From: Roseomonas sp. GC11
GTDB lineage: Bacteria > Pseudomonadota > Alphaproteobacteria > Acetobacterales > Acetobacteraceae
Length of the DNA stretch: 35,418 nucleotides
Reading direction: 5' to 3'
Assembly (NCBI RefSeq): GCF_024437745.1
Contig: NZ_JANFNY010000036.1
Location: forward strand, 11,898 to 47,315
The notes under the pieces were generated by a model. That model ran no database searches. It was not told the origin of the DNA and saw nothing but the letters and a program-made list of their open reading frames with translations. Position 1 is the stretch's first letter. Every line of letters starts with the position of its first letter. The translations under genes and the position numbers were made by a program. Shown piece by piece: positions 7,541-16,148 of this stretch.

Positions 7541-7561
7541 ACTGCAATAGCAGATAGCAGT
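7541..7561. promoter_or_regulatory. Candidate operator upstream of gntR / dapA-like operon
   Basis: ATAGCAG occurs twice head-to-tail (7547-7553, 7554-7560), and ACTGC (7541-7545) with GCAGT (7557-7561) makes a short inverted repeat around it. It lies 30 bp upstream of the gntR start and 47 bp upstream of the divergent DUF3750 gene. Assignment to this GntR protein is a guess from position. Confidence 0.35.
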
Positions 7562-7607
7562 GAGGCCCCGGCTTGTCCTGGCCAGGGGCGCGACAATCTA
7601 GCACGCC

Positions 7608-8351
7608 ATGCTGGCCACGCTGAAAATCCTGCTCCTGGGCTTCTCCCTCCTCTACCTCCTGCCGATCGGGCTTTCCGCCGCGCTCTATGCCGCGCGGGGC
7701 GGCGGCGCGGGCTGGCAGATCGCCGACCGCTCCAGCACCGGCCTGCTGCCCGCCGCGGCCACGCACCACCCGGCGGTGGTGCGCGTGCTGGCGGCGCAGA
7801 CGGTGCGCTGGCGCGGCATCTTCGCCGTCCATTGCTGGATCGTCTTCAAGGAGGAAGGCGCGGCGCGCTACACCCGCTACGACTACACCGCCTGGGGCGA
7901 GCCCATCCGCATGAATGGCTTCGAGCCCGACGGACGCTGGTTCGGCCATGCGCCGGACGTGGTCTTCGCCGCCGATGGCGCCGAGGCGGCGGCGCTGATC
8001 CCGCGCCTGCGCCAGTCGATCGCGGCCTATGCCTACCGCAACCAGGGTGACTACCGCGCCTGGCCGGGACCGAATTCCAACACCTTCGTCGCCGCCGTGC
8101 TGGACGGGCTGGGCCTGCCCATCGCCCTGCCGCCCACCGCCATCGGCAAGGATTTCCCCCATGACGGGCGCTGGCTGCGCGCCACCCCCTCCGGCACCGG
8201 ATGGCAGATCAGCCTGGGCGGCTATGCCGGGCTGACGCTGGGCTGGGTGGAAGGGGTGGAACTCAATATCCTCGGGGCCGTGGCCGGGATGGATCTGCGG
8301 CGCCCCGCGGTGAAGCTGCCAGGGCTGGGGCGGATCGGGGTGGGGGGGTAA
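7608..8351 (+). CDS. DUF3750 domain-containing protein
   Basis: This 247-residue protein has one N-terminal hydrophobic segment (LKILLLGFSLLYLLPIGLSAALYA), which is either a membrane anchor or an uncleaved signal. The rest matches the DUF3750 family as I know it: WRGIFAVHCWIVFK, a YTAWGEP stretch, DVVFAADGAEAAALIPRL, YRAWPGPNSNTFVA and LPPTAIGKDFP. The conserved His, Asn, Ser and Asn residues hint at an enzyme-like periplasmic domain, but no activity is known to me. There is no clear Shine-Dalgarno sequence before the ATG and promoter-like bases come very close to it, so the message might be leaderless. It is divergent from gntR and ends just before hairpin repeat copy 4. Confidence 0.82.
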   Translation: MLATLKILLLGFSLLYLLPIGLSAALYAARGGGAGWQIADRSSTGLLPAAATHHPAVVRVLAAQTVRWRGIFAVHCWIVFKEEGAARYTRYDYTAWGEPIRMNGFEPDGRWFGHAPDVVFAADGAEAAALIPRLRQSIAAYAYRNQGDYRAWPGPNSNTFVAAVLDGLGLPIALPPTAIGKDFPHDGRWLRATPSGTGWQISLGGYAGLTLGWVEGVELNILGAVAGMDLRRPAVKLPGLGRIGVGG

Positions 8352-8359
8352 GGCAGAAC

Positions 8360-8398
8360 GTTCTTTTTTGGAAAAAAGAACCAAAAAACTTTTTTCAG
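8360..8398 (-). repeat. A/T hairpin repeat, copy 4 (GTTC subtype)
   Basis: The stem is GTTCTTTTTT (8360-8369) and AAAAAAGAAC (8372-8381) with a GG loop, followed by A6, C, T6 and CAG (8383-8398). It starts 8 bp after the DUF3750 stop codon. In that transcript the hairpin precedes the U6 run by eight bases, the same layout that copy 1 has relative to its gene. Confidence 0.85.
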
Positions 8399-8537
8399 TC
8401 GGGCGGTGGGCTGTGGTGGCAAGTGGTGGTCCCTGAAAGGCTGGGGAGGGCGTTTCCGGGTGAAAAGAGGCCCTCTTGGCGCCCCGCCGGAGCCTTGCCT
8501 AAACTGCCACGGCAGAAAAAAGACCAGGAGGGAAGAA

Positions 8538-9521
8538 ATGGCCTTGCTTGACACGCTGAAAGGCAGGCTGCGGCTGCCTCTGATCGGCTCGCCGCTCTTC
8601 ATCATCTCGGTCCCTGACCTCGTGGTGGCGCAATGCACCAGCGGCGTGATCGGCGCCATGCCCTCGCTCAATGCCCGCCCCGCCGCGCAGCTGGATGAAT
8701 GGCTCTCCGAGATCCGCGAGCGCCTCGCCGCGCATGACGCGGCGAACCCCGCGCGCCCCTCGGCGCCTTTCGCCATCAATCTCATCGTCCACCGCTCGAA
8801 TGACCGGCTGGAGCAGGATCTGGAGATCTGTGTCCGACACCGCGTGCCGCTCGTCATCACCTCGCTCGGGGCGCGGCCGGAGGTCAACCACGCCATCCAC
8901 GCCTATGGCGGCCACGTGCTGCATGACGTGATCAACCAGGATTTCGCGCACAAGGCGATCGAGAAAGGGGCCGATGGCCTCGTGCTGGTCGCCGCCGGCG
9001 CCGGCGGCCACGCCGGAACGCAAAGCCCCTTTGCCCTGCTGCAGGAAACGCGCTCCTGGTTCGATGGGCCGCTGGCGCTCTCTGGCTCCATCGCCAGCGG
9101 GCGCGGCATTCTCGCGGCGGAGGCGATGGGCGCGGATTTCGCCTATATGGGCACGGCCTTCATCGCGACCGAGGAAGCCCGCGCCGTGGAGGACTACAAG
9201 GCGATGCTGGTGGAGGCCGGGGCCTCGGATATCGTCTATACCAACCTCATCACGGGGGTGCATGGCAATTACCTGAAGCCCTCCCTGCGGCGCGCGGGGC
9301 TGGACCCGGAGAATCTGCCGGTGTCTGATCCGGCCGCCATGGATTTCGGCAGCGACCGCAAGAAGCGCTGGAAGGAAATCTGGGGCGCGGGGCAGAGCGT
9401 CTCCGGGATCGATGCCGTCCTGCCCGCGGCGCAAAGAATCGAGCGGCTGCATGCGGAGTATTGGGCGGCGCGGCGGGCACTCGGCGTGCCGTCGGCGTTG
9501 CTCAATCCGGCCTGGGGCTAG
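8538..9521 (+). CDS. Nitronate monooxygenase (2-nitropropane dioxygenase family)
   Basis: This is a 327-residue FMN-dependent TIM barrel that oxidises alkyl nitronates such as propionate-3-nitronate using O2 or, in related members, reduces quinones with NAD(P)H. The N-terminal LPLIGSPLFIISVPDLVVAQ gives the usual first strand. The catalytic histidine is in AGAGGHAGTQ, and FMN phosphate binding is shown by GSIASGRGILAAEAMGADF and YMGTAFIATEEA. The frame opens upstream to 8406, but AGGAGGGA (8526-8533) just before the ATG at 8538, and the domain starting there, fix the start. It is probably transcribed alone, in a detoxification role. It ends at a GC-rich double hairpin shared with the convergent flavoprotein gene. 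Confidence 0.92.
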   Translation: MALLDTLKGRLRLPLIGSPLFIISVPDLVVAQCTSGVIGAMPSLNARPAAQLDEWLSEIRERLAAHDAANPARPSAPFAINLIVHRSNDRLEQDLEICVRHRVPLVITSLGARPEVNHAIHAYGGHVLHDVINQDFAHKAIEKGADGLVLVAAGAGGHAGTQSPFALLQETRSWFDGPLALSGSIASGRGILAAEAMGADFAYMGTAFIATEEARAVEDYKAMLVEAGASDIVYTNLITGVHGNYLKPSLRRAGLDPENLPVSDPAAMDFGSDRKKRWKEIWGAGQSVSGIDAVLPAAQRIERLHAEYWAARRALGVPSALLNPAWG

Positions 9522-9575
9522 CGGGAGGGCGCCGCCCTCCCGCACCCTCCCGCCGGGGTGGCAGGGCCACCCCGG
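9521..9575. terminator. Double GC hairpin between convergent genes
   Basis: There are two perfect 10-bp stems in series: GCGGGAGGGC (9521-9530) with GCCCTCCCGC (9534-9543), and CCGGGGTGGC (9553-9562) with GCCACCCCGG (9566-9575). They fill the gap between the nitronate monooxygenase and the flavoprotein genes, which run toward each other. There is no U tract, so termination strength is uncertain; symmetry would let it work both ways. Confidence 0.55.
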
Positions 9576-9584
9576 ACCCCGCCC

Positions 9585-10526
9585 TCAGGCCAGGATGGCC
9601 CTGGCCACCGCTTCGCCACTGTCGAAGGCAGCTTCGGCGCGCGGCGCCAGGCACCCGTCGCCCGCCACGCCGAGGCGCAAGGCCGGGTCCCACAGGCAGG
9701 GCTGGCCGAGCGGCACCTCCACGCGCGCATGACGCCAGCGATGCGCGGCGCTCTCGCGCGGGGCCGGGGCGCCCAGCGCGGCAAGCAGGCGCCGGGTGAC
9801 GCTGTCCGCGCTGTCTTCGAGCCAGGCGCGCGAGGCCTCGGGGCCGGCCTGGATGACCCAGCGCTCACCCGCCTCGCGCCCGGGCTTGGCGCTTTCACGC
9901 GCGGCCCAGGCGATGGGCTCCGGCGGGTTGGGTTGCAGCAGGTCGGGCAAGGGCAGGGGCGCATCGAAGGCGGCCATCAGCGTCCAGCAGGGGGCCAGCC
10001 GCACGGGGCGCAGGGCCTCCGCCAGGGCGGGCGCTGCCGTGGCGAGCAGGGCCGCCGCCTGCGGCGCGGGAAAGGTGACCACCACGGCGGAGAAAGGGCC
10101 GCTGCGCTGCGGCGGAGCATCGGGGAGGGGGTGGCCCGGGCGCACCAGCGCGGCATCGTGGTGCAGCACATGCCAGCCCCCGGCGGAGGGTTCCAGCGTG
10201 GTGACGTGGCGGGCGCTGTGCAGCGGCAGCCCCTCGGCCATGCGGCGCGGCAGGGCGGACATGCCCGGCACCGGCAGGAAGGCCCCCGGCTGCGGCCAGG
10301 CGGCGCTGCCCTCGGCCAGCCAGGCGGCAAGGCCGGGGCCGCGCGCCGTCAGGTATTGCGCGCCATGGTCATAGCGCAGCGCGCCGCTGCGCCGCGTGGC
10401 GAGGCGCCCGCCGGCGGCGCGGCCCTTGTCGAAGAGGGCGAAGGGCTGGCCCGCGCGCCGCAGGGCATGCGCGCAGGCCAGTCCGGCGAGGCCGGCGCCG
10501 AGGATGGCAATGGGGTGCTGTGTCAT
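9585..10526 (-). CDS. Renalase-like FAD/NAD(P)-dependent amine-oxidase-fold protein
   Basis: This is a 313-residue flavoprotein. The FAD-binding dinucleotide fold opens the protein with IAILGAGLAGLACAHALRRAG, followed by a second nucleotide contact, FDKGRAAGGRLATRR, and DHGAQYLTARGPGLAAWL, the pattern of renalase-like and amine oxidase proteins. Near the C-terminus are WRHARVEVP and a flavin-contact GVAGDGCLAPRAEAAFDSGEAVA. No signal peptide is seen, so it should be cytoplasmic. The physiological substrate of bacterial relatives is mostly unknown; oxidation of mis-reduced nicotinamides has been shown for renalase. It lies 59 bp downstream of uxuA with a hairpin between, so it is probably not part of that operon's function. 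Confidence 0.82.
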   Translation of the reverse strand: MTQHPIAILGAGLAGLACAHALRRAGQPFALFDKGRAAGGRLATRRSGALRYDHGAQYLTARGPGLAAWLAEGSAAWPQPGAFLPVPGMSALPRRMAEGLPLHSARHVTTLEPSAGGWHVLHHDAALVRPGHPLPDAPPQRSGPFSAVVVTFPAPQAAALLATAAPALAEALRPVRLAPCWTLMAAFDAPLPLPDLLQPNPPEPIAWAARESAKPGREAGERWVIQAGPEASRAWLEDSADSVTRRLLAALGAPAPRESAAHRWRHARVEVPLGQPCLWDPALRLGVAGDGCLAPRAEAAFDSGEAVARAILA

Positions 10527-10548
10527 CGTCCCCCATCAATGTGGTCGC

Positions 10549-10576
10549 GCCGCCGCTTGCCAAGAGGGGCGGCGGC
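10549..10576 (-). terminator. Possible hairpin after uxuA
   Basis: GCCGCCGC (10549-10556) pairs with GCGGCGGC (10569-10576) across a 12-nt loop in the 59-bp gap after uxuA. It is a candidate end of the hexuronate operon. There is no U tract, and such stems arise easily at this base composition. Confidence 0.35.
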
Positions 10577-10585
10577 GTCGCTGGC

Positions 10586-11782
10586 CTACAGCGGCAGGCC
10601 CTTCACCTGCGCCAGCGCCACCATCACGCCGCGCAGCTCGGCGAGGCCCTTCATGCGGCCAATGGCGGGATAGCCCGGATGGGTGGGCTTGCCGACATCG
10701 TCGAGGAGTTCATGCCCATGGTCGGGACGGAAAGGAATGCGCCAGTCGGCGCGGCCCTGCTCCTGGCGGCGCTTCTGCTCGGAGAGCAGGGCCTCCACCA
10801 CGGCCACCATGTCCACATCGCCGCCCAGATGGTCGGCCTCCATGAAGGAGCCATCAGCTTCCTTCGCCACGTTGCGCAGATGCGCGAAATGGATGCGGTC
10901 GGCGAAGCGGCGGGTGATGGCGGGCAGGTCGTTCTGCGGACCCGCGCCGAGCGAGCCGGTGCAGAGCGTCAACCCATTCGCCGGGCTGTCCACCATGGCG
11001 AGGAAATCGGCGATATCCTGCTCGCGCGAGACGATGCGCGGCAGGCCGAAGAGCGGGCGCGGCGGATCATCGGGATGCATGCACAGGCGCACCCCCGCTT
11101 CCTCGGCGGCGGGGATGACCTCCTGGAGGAAACGCTTCAGGTTGGCCTGGAGATCGGCATGGGTCATCTGGCCATATTCGGCCAGGATGGCGCGCAGGCC
11201 AGGGATGTCATAGCGGTCATAGGCGCCGGGCAGGCCCGCCATGATGGAGGCCAGCAGCTTTTCCTTCTGCTCGGCGCTGGCGCTGTCGACCCAGGCCTTG
11301 GCACGGGCGAGCAGCTCCGGCGGCAGGCCATCGGCGGCGCCGGGGCGTTCCAGCATGAAGACGTCGAAGCCGACATACTGGTGCATGTTGAAGCGCAGCG
11401 CCGTGCCACCACCCGGCAGCGGATGGGCGAGCTCCGTGCGCGTCCAGTCCAGCACCGGCATGAAGTTGTAGCAGACGACCTTCACGCCACAGGCGGCGAG
11501 GTTGCGCAGCGAGATGCGGTAGTTCTCGAACAGCTCCGCGCAGTCAGGATCGCCGCGGCGGATCTTCTCGTGCACGGGCAGGCTCTCGACCACGCTCCAG
11601 GACAGGCCCAGGGAGGGATCGGCGGCGAGCAGCGCCTTGCGCTTCTCGATCTCCTCGACGCTCCAGACCACGCCATAGGGAATCTGGTGCAGCGAGGTGA
11701 CGATGCCACGCGCGCCGGTCTGCCGGATGTGGTTCAGCTGCACGGCATCGCCGGGGCCGAACCAGCGCCAGGTTTCTTCCAT
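10586..11782 (-). CDS. uxuA: D-mannonate dehydratase
   Basis: This is a 398-residue enzyme of the xylose-isomerase-like TIM-barrel fold that dehydrates D-mannonate to 2-keto-3-deoxy-D-gluconate using Mn2+ or Fe2+. Recognisable family stretches are WRWFGPGDAV, GARGIVTSLHQIPYGVVW, VVESLPVHEKI, VCYNFMPVLDWTRTEL and the metal-region LCMHPDDPPRPLFGLPRI, plus GSLGAGPQND and HFAHLRNV. The length matches the usual of about 394. GAAGGAG precedes the start. It is the last gene of the gntR-adh-dctPQM-uxuB-uxuA operon, 30 bp after uxuB, and should take the mannonate that UxuB makes from fructuronate. 2-Keto-3-deoxygluconate kinase and aldolase are not in the window. Confidence 0.95.
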   Translation of the reverse strand: MEETWRWFGPGDAVQLNHIRQTGARGIVTSLHQIPYGVVWSVEEIEKRKALLAADPSLGLSWSVVESLPVHEKIRRGDPDCAELFENYRISLRNLAACGVKVVCYNFMPVLDWTRTELAHPLPGGGTALRFNMHQYVGFDVFMLERPGAADGLPPELLARAKAWVDSASAEQKEKLLASIMAGLPGAYDRYDIPGLRAILAEYGQMTHADLQANLKRFLQEVIPAAEEAGVRLCMHPDDPPRPLFGLPRIVSREQDIADFLAMVDSPANGLTLCTGSLGAGPQNDLPAITRRFADRIHFAHLRNVAKEADGSFMEADHLGGDVDMVAVVEALLSEQKRRQEQGRADWRIPFRPDHGHELLDDVGKPTHPGYPAIGRMKGLAELRGVMVALAQVKGLPL

Positions 11783-11812
11783 CGAAAAGGCTCCTTCGGA
11801 GTCGGGTTCGGT

Positions 11813-13303
11813 TCAGGCCAGCGCGGCGCGGGCGCCGGCGGAAAGCAGGCGGCGATAAGCCCCGGTGACGGCGCCGGCGAAGCGCGCATCGGCCGCGAGA
11901 TCCTCGCCAAAGATGGCGGTGAAGCCGAGGGCGGCGCGCACGCGGGCCGCCGGATCTTCGCCGGCCGCGTCCAGCGCCGCGCGCAGCGGCTGCGCCAGCG
12001 GGTCGCGCACATCGATGGGCTGGCCGCGTTCATCCACCCCGCCGGCATAGCGCACCCAGGCGGCGACGACGAGGGCGAGGCGCTCCACCGGCAGGCCCTG
12101 CGCCAGGCGCTCCCGCACCGTGCCCAGCAGGCGCTGCGGCAATTTCTGCGAGCCATCCATGGCGATCTGCCAGGTGCGGTGCCGGATGGCCGGGTTGGCG
12201 AAGCGCGCCGCCAGCGCCTCGGTATAGGCCAGGAGATCCATGCCCGGCGGCGGCGGCAGGACGGGCAGGATCTCCTCCCGCCACAGCCCGCGCAGGAAGG
12301 CGGTGAAGGCGGGGTCGGCCATGGTGTCGCCGATCGTCTCATGCCCGGCGAGGTAACCGAGATAGGCGAGCGCCGAATGCGCGCCATTCAGCAGGCGCAG
12401 CTTCATATGCTCGAAGGGCGCCACATCGGCGGTGAACTGCGCGCCGGCCAGGGCCCAGTCCGGCCGCTCGCCATCGACAAAGTGATCCTCGATCACCCAT
12501 TGCCGGAAGGGCTCATGCACCACCGGCGCGGCGTCGTGGCAGCCGGTCAGCGCCTCCGCCTCGGCGAGGTCCGCCGCGGTCTGGGCGGGCACGATGCGGT
12601 CCACCATGGTGCAGGGAAAGGGCACCGCGCGCGCGATCCAGGTGGCGAAGGAATCGTCGTGCAGCGCGGCGAAGTCGTGCAGCAGGCCGGCGAGCAGGCG
12701 GCCATTATGCGGCAGGTTGTCGCAGCACAGAACAGAGAAAGGTTTCTGGCCCGCCTGCCAGCGCAGGCGCAGCGCGGCGGCCAGGAAGCCCACCGCGCTG
12801 CGCGGCGCCGCGGGGTTCTCCAGGTCGTGCCGGATATCGGCATGGTCAGGGCGCAGGCGGCCGGTCGCCGGATCGTGGCAATAGCCCTTCTCGGTGACGG
12901 TCAGGCTGACGATGCGCGTCTCCGCCGCCGCCATGCGCGCCACCAGGGCCGCCGGATCCTCCGGCGCCACCAGCACGCCGAGCAGGTTGCCGACGATGCG
13001 CGCCTTCACCCCGCCCGCGCCATGCTCGATGGCGGTGTAGAGGCCCCGCTGCGGCGCCAGGCGGTCGCGCTGGTCGGGCCGTTGCAGGCTGGCGCCGAGA
13101 ATGCCCCAGTCTCCGCCAGCAGAGGCCACGCCTTGGGCGTTCAGCACATCCTCGGTGTAGAGCACCCCATGGGCGCGGAAGAAGGCGCCGAGGCCGAGAT
13201 GCACGATGCCCGGGCGCAGCGCCGCGCGGTCATAACGCGGCAGGGCGAGGGGGCCCGGATGCCCCGCCAGGATGGCGGGGCCGAGGCGGGGCAGGCGGGC
13301 CAT
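11813..13303 (-). CDS. uxuB: Mannitol dehydrogenase family protein, probable fructuronate reductase
   Basis: This is a 496-residue NAD(P)-dependent polyol dehydrogenase. The N-terminal Rossmann motif is IVHLGLGAFFRAH. Family marks include SLTVTEKGYCHDPATGRL, FSVLCCDNLPHNG, VDRIVP, VHEPFRQWVIED and the catalytic-lysine segment MKLRLLNGAHSALAYLGYL. Position beside uxuA argues for fructuronate to mannonate reduction over mannitol or altronate activity. The frame stays open far upstream inside dctM in another frame, but homology begins at the ATG at 13303. An alternative GTG at 13315 would overlap the dctM stop and add four residues. The gap to dctM is only 8 bp. Confidence 0.92.
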   Translation of the reverse strand: MARLPRLGPAILAGHPGPLALPRYDRAALRPGIVHLGLGAFFRAHGVLYTEDVLNAQGVASAGGDWGILGASLQRPDQRDRLAPQRGLYTAIEHGAGGVKARIVGNLLGVLVAPEDPAALVARMAAAETRIVSLTVTEKGYCHDPATGRLRPDHADIRHDLENPAAPRSAVGFLAAALRLRWQAGQKPFSVLCCDNLPHNGRLLAGLLHDFAALHDDSFATWIARAVPFPCTMVDRIVPAQTAADLAEAEALTGCHDAAPVVHEPFRQWVIEDHFVDGERPDWALAGAQFTADVAPFEHMKLRLLNGAHSALAYLGYLAGHETIGDTMADPAFTAFLRGLWREEILPVLPPPPGMDLLAYTEALAARFANPAIRHRTWQIAMDGSQKLPQRLLGTVRERLAQGLPVERLALVVAAWVRYAGGVDERGQPIDVRDPLAQPLRAALDAAGEDPAARVRAALGFTAIFGEDLAADARFAGAVTGAYRRLLSAGARAALA

Positions 13304-13311
13304 GGCGGCGC

Positions 13312-14589
13312 TCACGGCAGCAGGAAGGCCGGCAGCCACAGCGACAGGCCAGGAATGTAGGAGACCATCAGCAGGACGAGGATATTGCAGATGAGGAAAG
13401 GCACAATCGCCTTGCTGACCTGCCCGAGCGACACCTTGGCGATATTGGCGGCGACGAAGAGGCAGACGCCGACGGGCGGCGTGGTCAGCCCGATCATCAG
13501 GTTCAGCACGACGATGATGGCGAAGTGGATCGGGTCGATGCCGACCTGAACCGCCACGGCCAGCAGCGGCGGGAAGAGGATGATCAGCGCCGCGATGGTC
13601 TCCATGAAGGTGCCGACGATCAGCAGCAGGATGTTGACCAGCAGGATGATGACATACTTGTTCGTCGTCAGCGACAGCATGGCGGCGGCGATGGCCTGCG
13701 GGATCTGCTCGCTCGTCAGGATCCAGCCGAAGACATTGGCGAGGCCGACGAGCAGGATCAGCGCGCCGGAGCCGATGGCGCTCTCCAGCAGCAGCCCAGG
13801 CAACTGGCGGAGACGAAAACCCTTGTAGACGAAGAGGCCGATGACGAAGGCGTAGAGCGCGGCGACGATCGAGGCTTCCGTGGGCGTGAACAGGCCGCCG
13901 ACGATGCCGTAGAGGATCACGGCCGTCATCAGAAGCGCCCAGAAGGCGCCACGGCTGGAGCGCAGGATTTCGCCGAAGCCGGCCCATTCGCCCTTCGGAT
14001 AGTTGCGGCGACGCGAGAGGATGTAGACGGTGATCATCATCGCGAAGCCAAGCAGCAGCCCCGGCACCGCGCCGGCCAGGAACATCTTGCCGACGGACAG
14101 GCCGGAGAGGGTGCCGACGATGATCATCGGCACGCTGGGCGGGATGATGGGACCCACGGTGGAGGCCGCCGCCGTGACCGCCGCCGCGAAGGGCGCGTCA
14201 TAGCCCGAGCGGCGCATGGCCGGGATCATCACCGCGCCGATCGAGGCCGTCTCGGCCACCGCGGTGCCGGAAATGCCGGCGAAGATCATCGAGCCCGTGA
14301 CATTGGCGAGGCCGAGGCCGCCGCGGATATGGCCGACCAGCGCATTGCCGAAGCGCACGATCTGGTCGGTGATGCCGCCGCCATTCATCAGGTTGCCGGC
14401 CAGCACGAAGCCGGGGATGCAGAGCAGCACGAAGCTGTCCATGCCGGCATAGCTGTATTGCGCCACCACCGACAGATCGATGTCGGCGCCGACCAGATAG
14501 ACCGCCGAGGCGACACCGAGGGCGATGCCCACCGGCGCGCCCAGGATCAGGCAGAGGGCGAAGCTGGCGAAGAGAAAGGCGACGAGCAT
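13312..14589 (-). CDS. TRAP transporter large permease (DctM type)
   Basis: This is a 425-residue inner-membrane subunit with about a dozen hydrophobic helices. Family motifs are seen: FASFALCLILGAPVGIALG at the start, PGFVLAGNLMNGGGITDQIVRF, SGTAVAETASIGAVMIPAM, TVGPIIPPSVPMIIVG, the central FTPTEASIVAALYA, and GLTTPPVGVCLFVAANIA near the end. It is the Na+-driven translocation subunit that moves the solute delivered by the DctP protein. The start overlaps the dctQ stop (ATGA, 14589). Within this operon the cargo is most likely a hexuronate or related aldonate. Confidence 0.96.
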   Translation of the reverse strand: MLVAFLFASFALCLILGAPVGIALGVASAVYLVGADIDLSVVAQYSYAGMDSFVLLCIPGFVLAGNLMNGGGITDQIVRFGNALVGHIRGGLGLANVTGSMIFAGISGTAVAETASIGAVMIPAMRRSGYDAPFAAAVTAAASTVGPIIPPSVPMIIVGTLSGLSVGKMFLAGAVPGLLLGFAMMITVYILSRRRNYPKGEWAGFGEILRSSRGAFWALLMTAVILYGIVGGLFTPTEASIVAALYAFVIGLFVYKGFRLRQLPGLLLESAIGSGALILLVGLANVFGWILTSEQIPQAIAAAMLSLTTNKYVIILLVNILLLIVGTFMETIAALIILFPPLLAVAVQVGIDPIHFAIIVVLNLMIGLTTPPVGVCLFVAANIAKVSLGQVSKAIVPFLICNILVLLMVSYIPGLSLWLPAFLLP

Positions 14590-15089
14590 CAGCTCAGCTC
14601 CCCATGCGCGGCGGAGGCCGTCTCGGAGAAGCCGAGCAGGCGGAAGGCGGAGAACAGCGCGAGCGAGGCCGGGATCAGCAGCATCACCGCGTAGATCACG
14701 ATCATCGGCATGTCGAGCGAGCGCGCGCGCTCGCCCATGCTGAAGGACACGTAATCCCAGGCGCCCGGCAGGATGACGAGGGCGAAGGCGAGAACGATCC
14801 CGTCCACCAGCCGCTCGATCACCCGCCGCGCGGCGGCGGGCAGCGGCGCGACGAAGAGATCGACATTGACCATCTCGCCACGCAGCAGCGCGATGCCGCA
14901 GGAGAAGCCGACGAGATAGACGAGCGCGAAGCGCGCCACCTCCTCGGTCCAGGAGAAGGAGGGGAAGCCCGGCACGCGCCCCAGGACCTGGATGGTGACC
15001 ACCCCGATCAGCACGAGGAAGGAAGCCAGGGTGCCGGCGCGGCAGAGCGCGCGCGTGGCGGCCAGCAGGCCGGCGAGGACAAGGCGCAT
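14589..15089 (-). CDS. TRAP transporter small permease (DctQ type)
   Basis: This is a 166-residue, four-helix membrane subunit. It starts MRLVLAGLLAATRALCRAG, with helices in LASFLVLIGVVTIQVLGR, FALVYLVGFSCGIALLRG, IVLAFALVILPGAW and MIVIYAVMLLIPASLALF. The DctQ hallmark FSWTEEVARFALVYLVG, following GRVPGFP, is present. The open frame reaches 15287, but the extra N-terminus is low-complexity shadow of dctP; the ATG at 15089 is the plausible start. It overlaps dctM by 1 bp of start/stop and lies 22 bp after dctP, so the three transporter genes form one unit. Confidence 0.93.
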   Translation of the reverse strand: MRLVLAGLLAATRALCRAGTLASFLVLIGVVTIQVLGRVPGFPSFSWTEEVARFALVYLVGFSCGIALLRGEMVNVDLFVAPLPAAARRVIERLVDGIVLAFALVILPGAWDYVSFSMGERARSLDMPMIVIYAVMLLIPASLALFSAFRLLGFSETASAAHGELS

Positions 15090-15111
15090 GGGTGCGTTTC
15101 CCTCTCCCTGC

Positions 15112-16104
15112 TCAGCCGGCCAGGATCTGCTCGTAGAGCGGGCGGATCTCGGCGGCGAGGGCCGTGGCCACCGCCTCGCGCCCCCTGCCGGCGAAGGCTT
15201 CCTTGTCGACATCGACGAAGCGCATGCCCTTGGCCGTGAGCTCTGCGGCCAGGTTCTTCTCGTCGGCGAGGAAGAGGCCGCGCTCATAGTCCTGCGCGGC
15301 CTTCGCGGCCTCGGCGATGGCCGCCTGCTGCTCAGCCGGCAGGCGGGAGAGCTTGCGGCTGCCGCCCACCAGGTAGATCCAGCTCAGCACGTGCTCGGTG
15401 CGGTTGATGTGGCTCTGCACCTCGCTGAAGCTCGCCGACTTGATCAGCGCCAGCGGGTTCTCCTGCGCGTCGATGGTGTGGTTCTGCAGCGAGGTGAAGA
15501 CCTCGGAGAAGGCCATCGGCGTCGGCTTGGCGCCCAGCGCCTCCCAGAACTTCACGAAGAGCGGCACATTGGGCACGCGCAGCTTCAGGCCGTTCAGCTC
15601 CTCCGGCTTCGTGATGGGGCGGTTGGAGGTCAGGTAGCGCGGGCCACGGGCGAAATAGCTCAGCGGCTTGAGCTGCGTGCGCGCCGTGATCTCCTCGGCG
15701 ATGCGCGTGCCGACCGCGCCGCCCACCACCTTGTCCATATGCGCGAGGTCGCGCACCGCATAGGGCACGGCCAGCAGCGCCGCCGCCGGCGCCCAGTTCT
15801 GCAGCGATTCGCCGGTGATGGTGAAGTCCACCGTGCCGAGCTGGATGCCCTTGATCAGGTCGGTTTCCTTGCCGAGCTGCTCATTGGGGAAGACGCGCAC
15901 CTCGATGGCGCCCGCGGTGCGGCGTGCCACCTCCTCGGCGAATGTCAGGCACGCCTTGTGCCAGGTGTTGTCCTCGTTGGCGAGGTGGCCGAGCTTCAGC
16001 GTGGTCTTGGCCTGGGCGCGCAGGGCGGGCGCCGCGCCCAGCGCCAGAATGCCGGCGAGGCCGCCCAGCGCGGCGCGGCGGCGGAGAGGGACGTTGTTTT
16101 TCAT
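15112..16104 (-). CDS. TRAP transporter substrate-binding protein (DctP type)
   Basis: This is a 330-residue periplasmic receptor. The signal peptide is MKNNVPLRRRAALGGLAGILALGAAPALRAQA, with Arg-rich residues ahead of the hydrophobic core and cleavage near AQA. The family's conserved ligand arginine is Arg176 in GLKLRVPNVPLFVKFW, followed by GAKPTPMAFSEVFTSLQNHT and DAQENPL. AGGAGG lies upstream of the ATG at 16104; the longer frame to 16284 lies inside the dehydrogenase gene. With UxuA and UxuB downstream, its ligand is probably glucuronate, galacturonate, fructuronate or mannonate, which the sequence alone cannot separate. Confidence 0.95.
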   Translation of the reverse strand: MKNNVPLRRRAALGGLAGILALGAAPALRAQAKTTLKLGHLANEDNTWHKACLTFAEEVARRTAGAIEVRVFPNEQLGKETDLIKGIQLGTVDFTITGESLQNWAPAAALLAVPYAVRDLAHMDKVVGGAVGTRIAEEITARTQLKPLSYFARGPRYLTSNRPITKPEELNGLKLRVPNVPLFVKFWEALGAKPTPMAFSEVFTSLQNHTIDAQENPLALIKSASFSEVQSHINRTEHVLSWIYLVGGSRKLSRLPAEQQAAIAEAAKAAQDYERGLFLADEKNLAAELTAKGMRFVDVDKEAFAGRGREAVATALAAEIRPLYEQILAG

Positions 16105-16148
16105 TTCCTGGTTCCTCCTGGTCTTGCAGCGCGCCCTGCGCGCCTGGA

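Noticed and set aside
10520-13360. 946-codon open frame on the + strand antisense to uxuA and uxuB
   Set aside because: It is rich in Arg, Gln, His and Gly with no recognisable domain, and mirrors two well-supported genes. Long antisense frames are expected at this GC content.
13525-14694. 389-codon Asp/Arg/His-rich frame antisense to the TRAP permease
   Set aside because: This is the usual antisense image of a hydrophobic membrane gene in GC-rich DNA.
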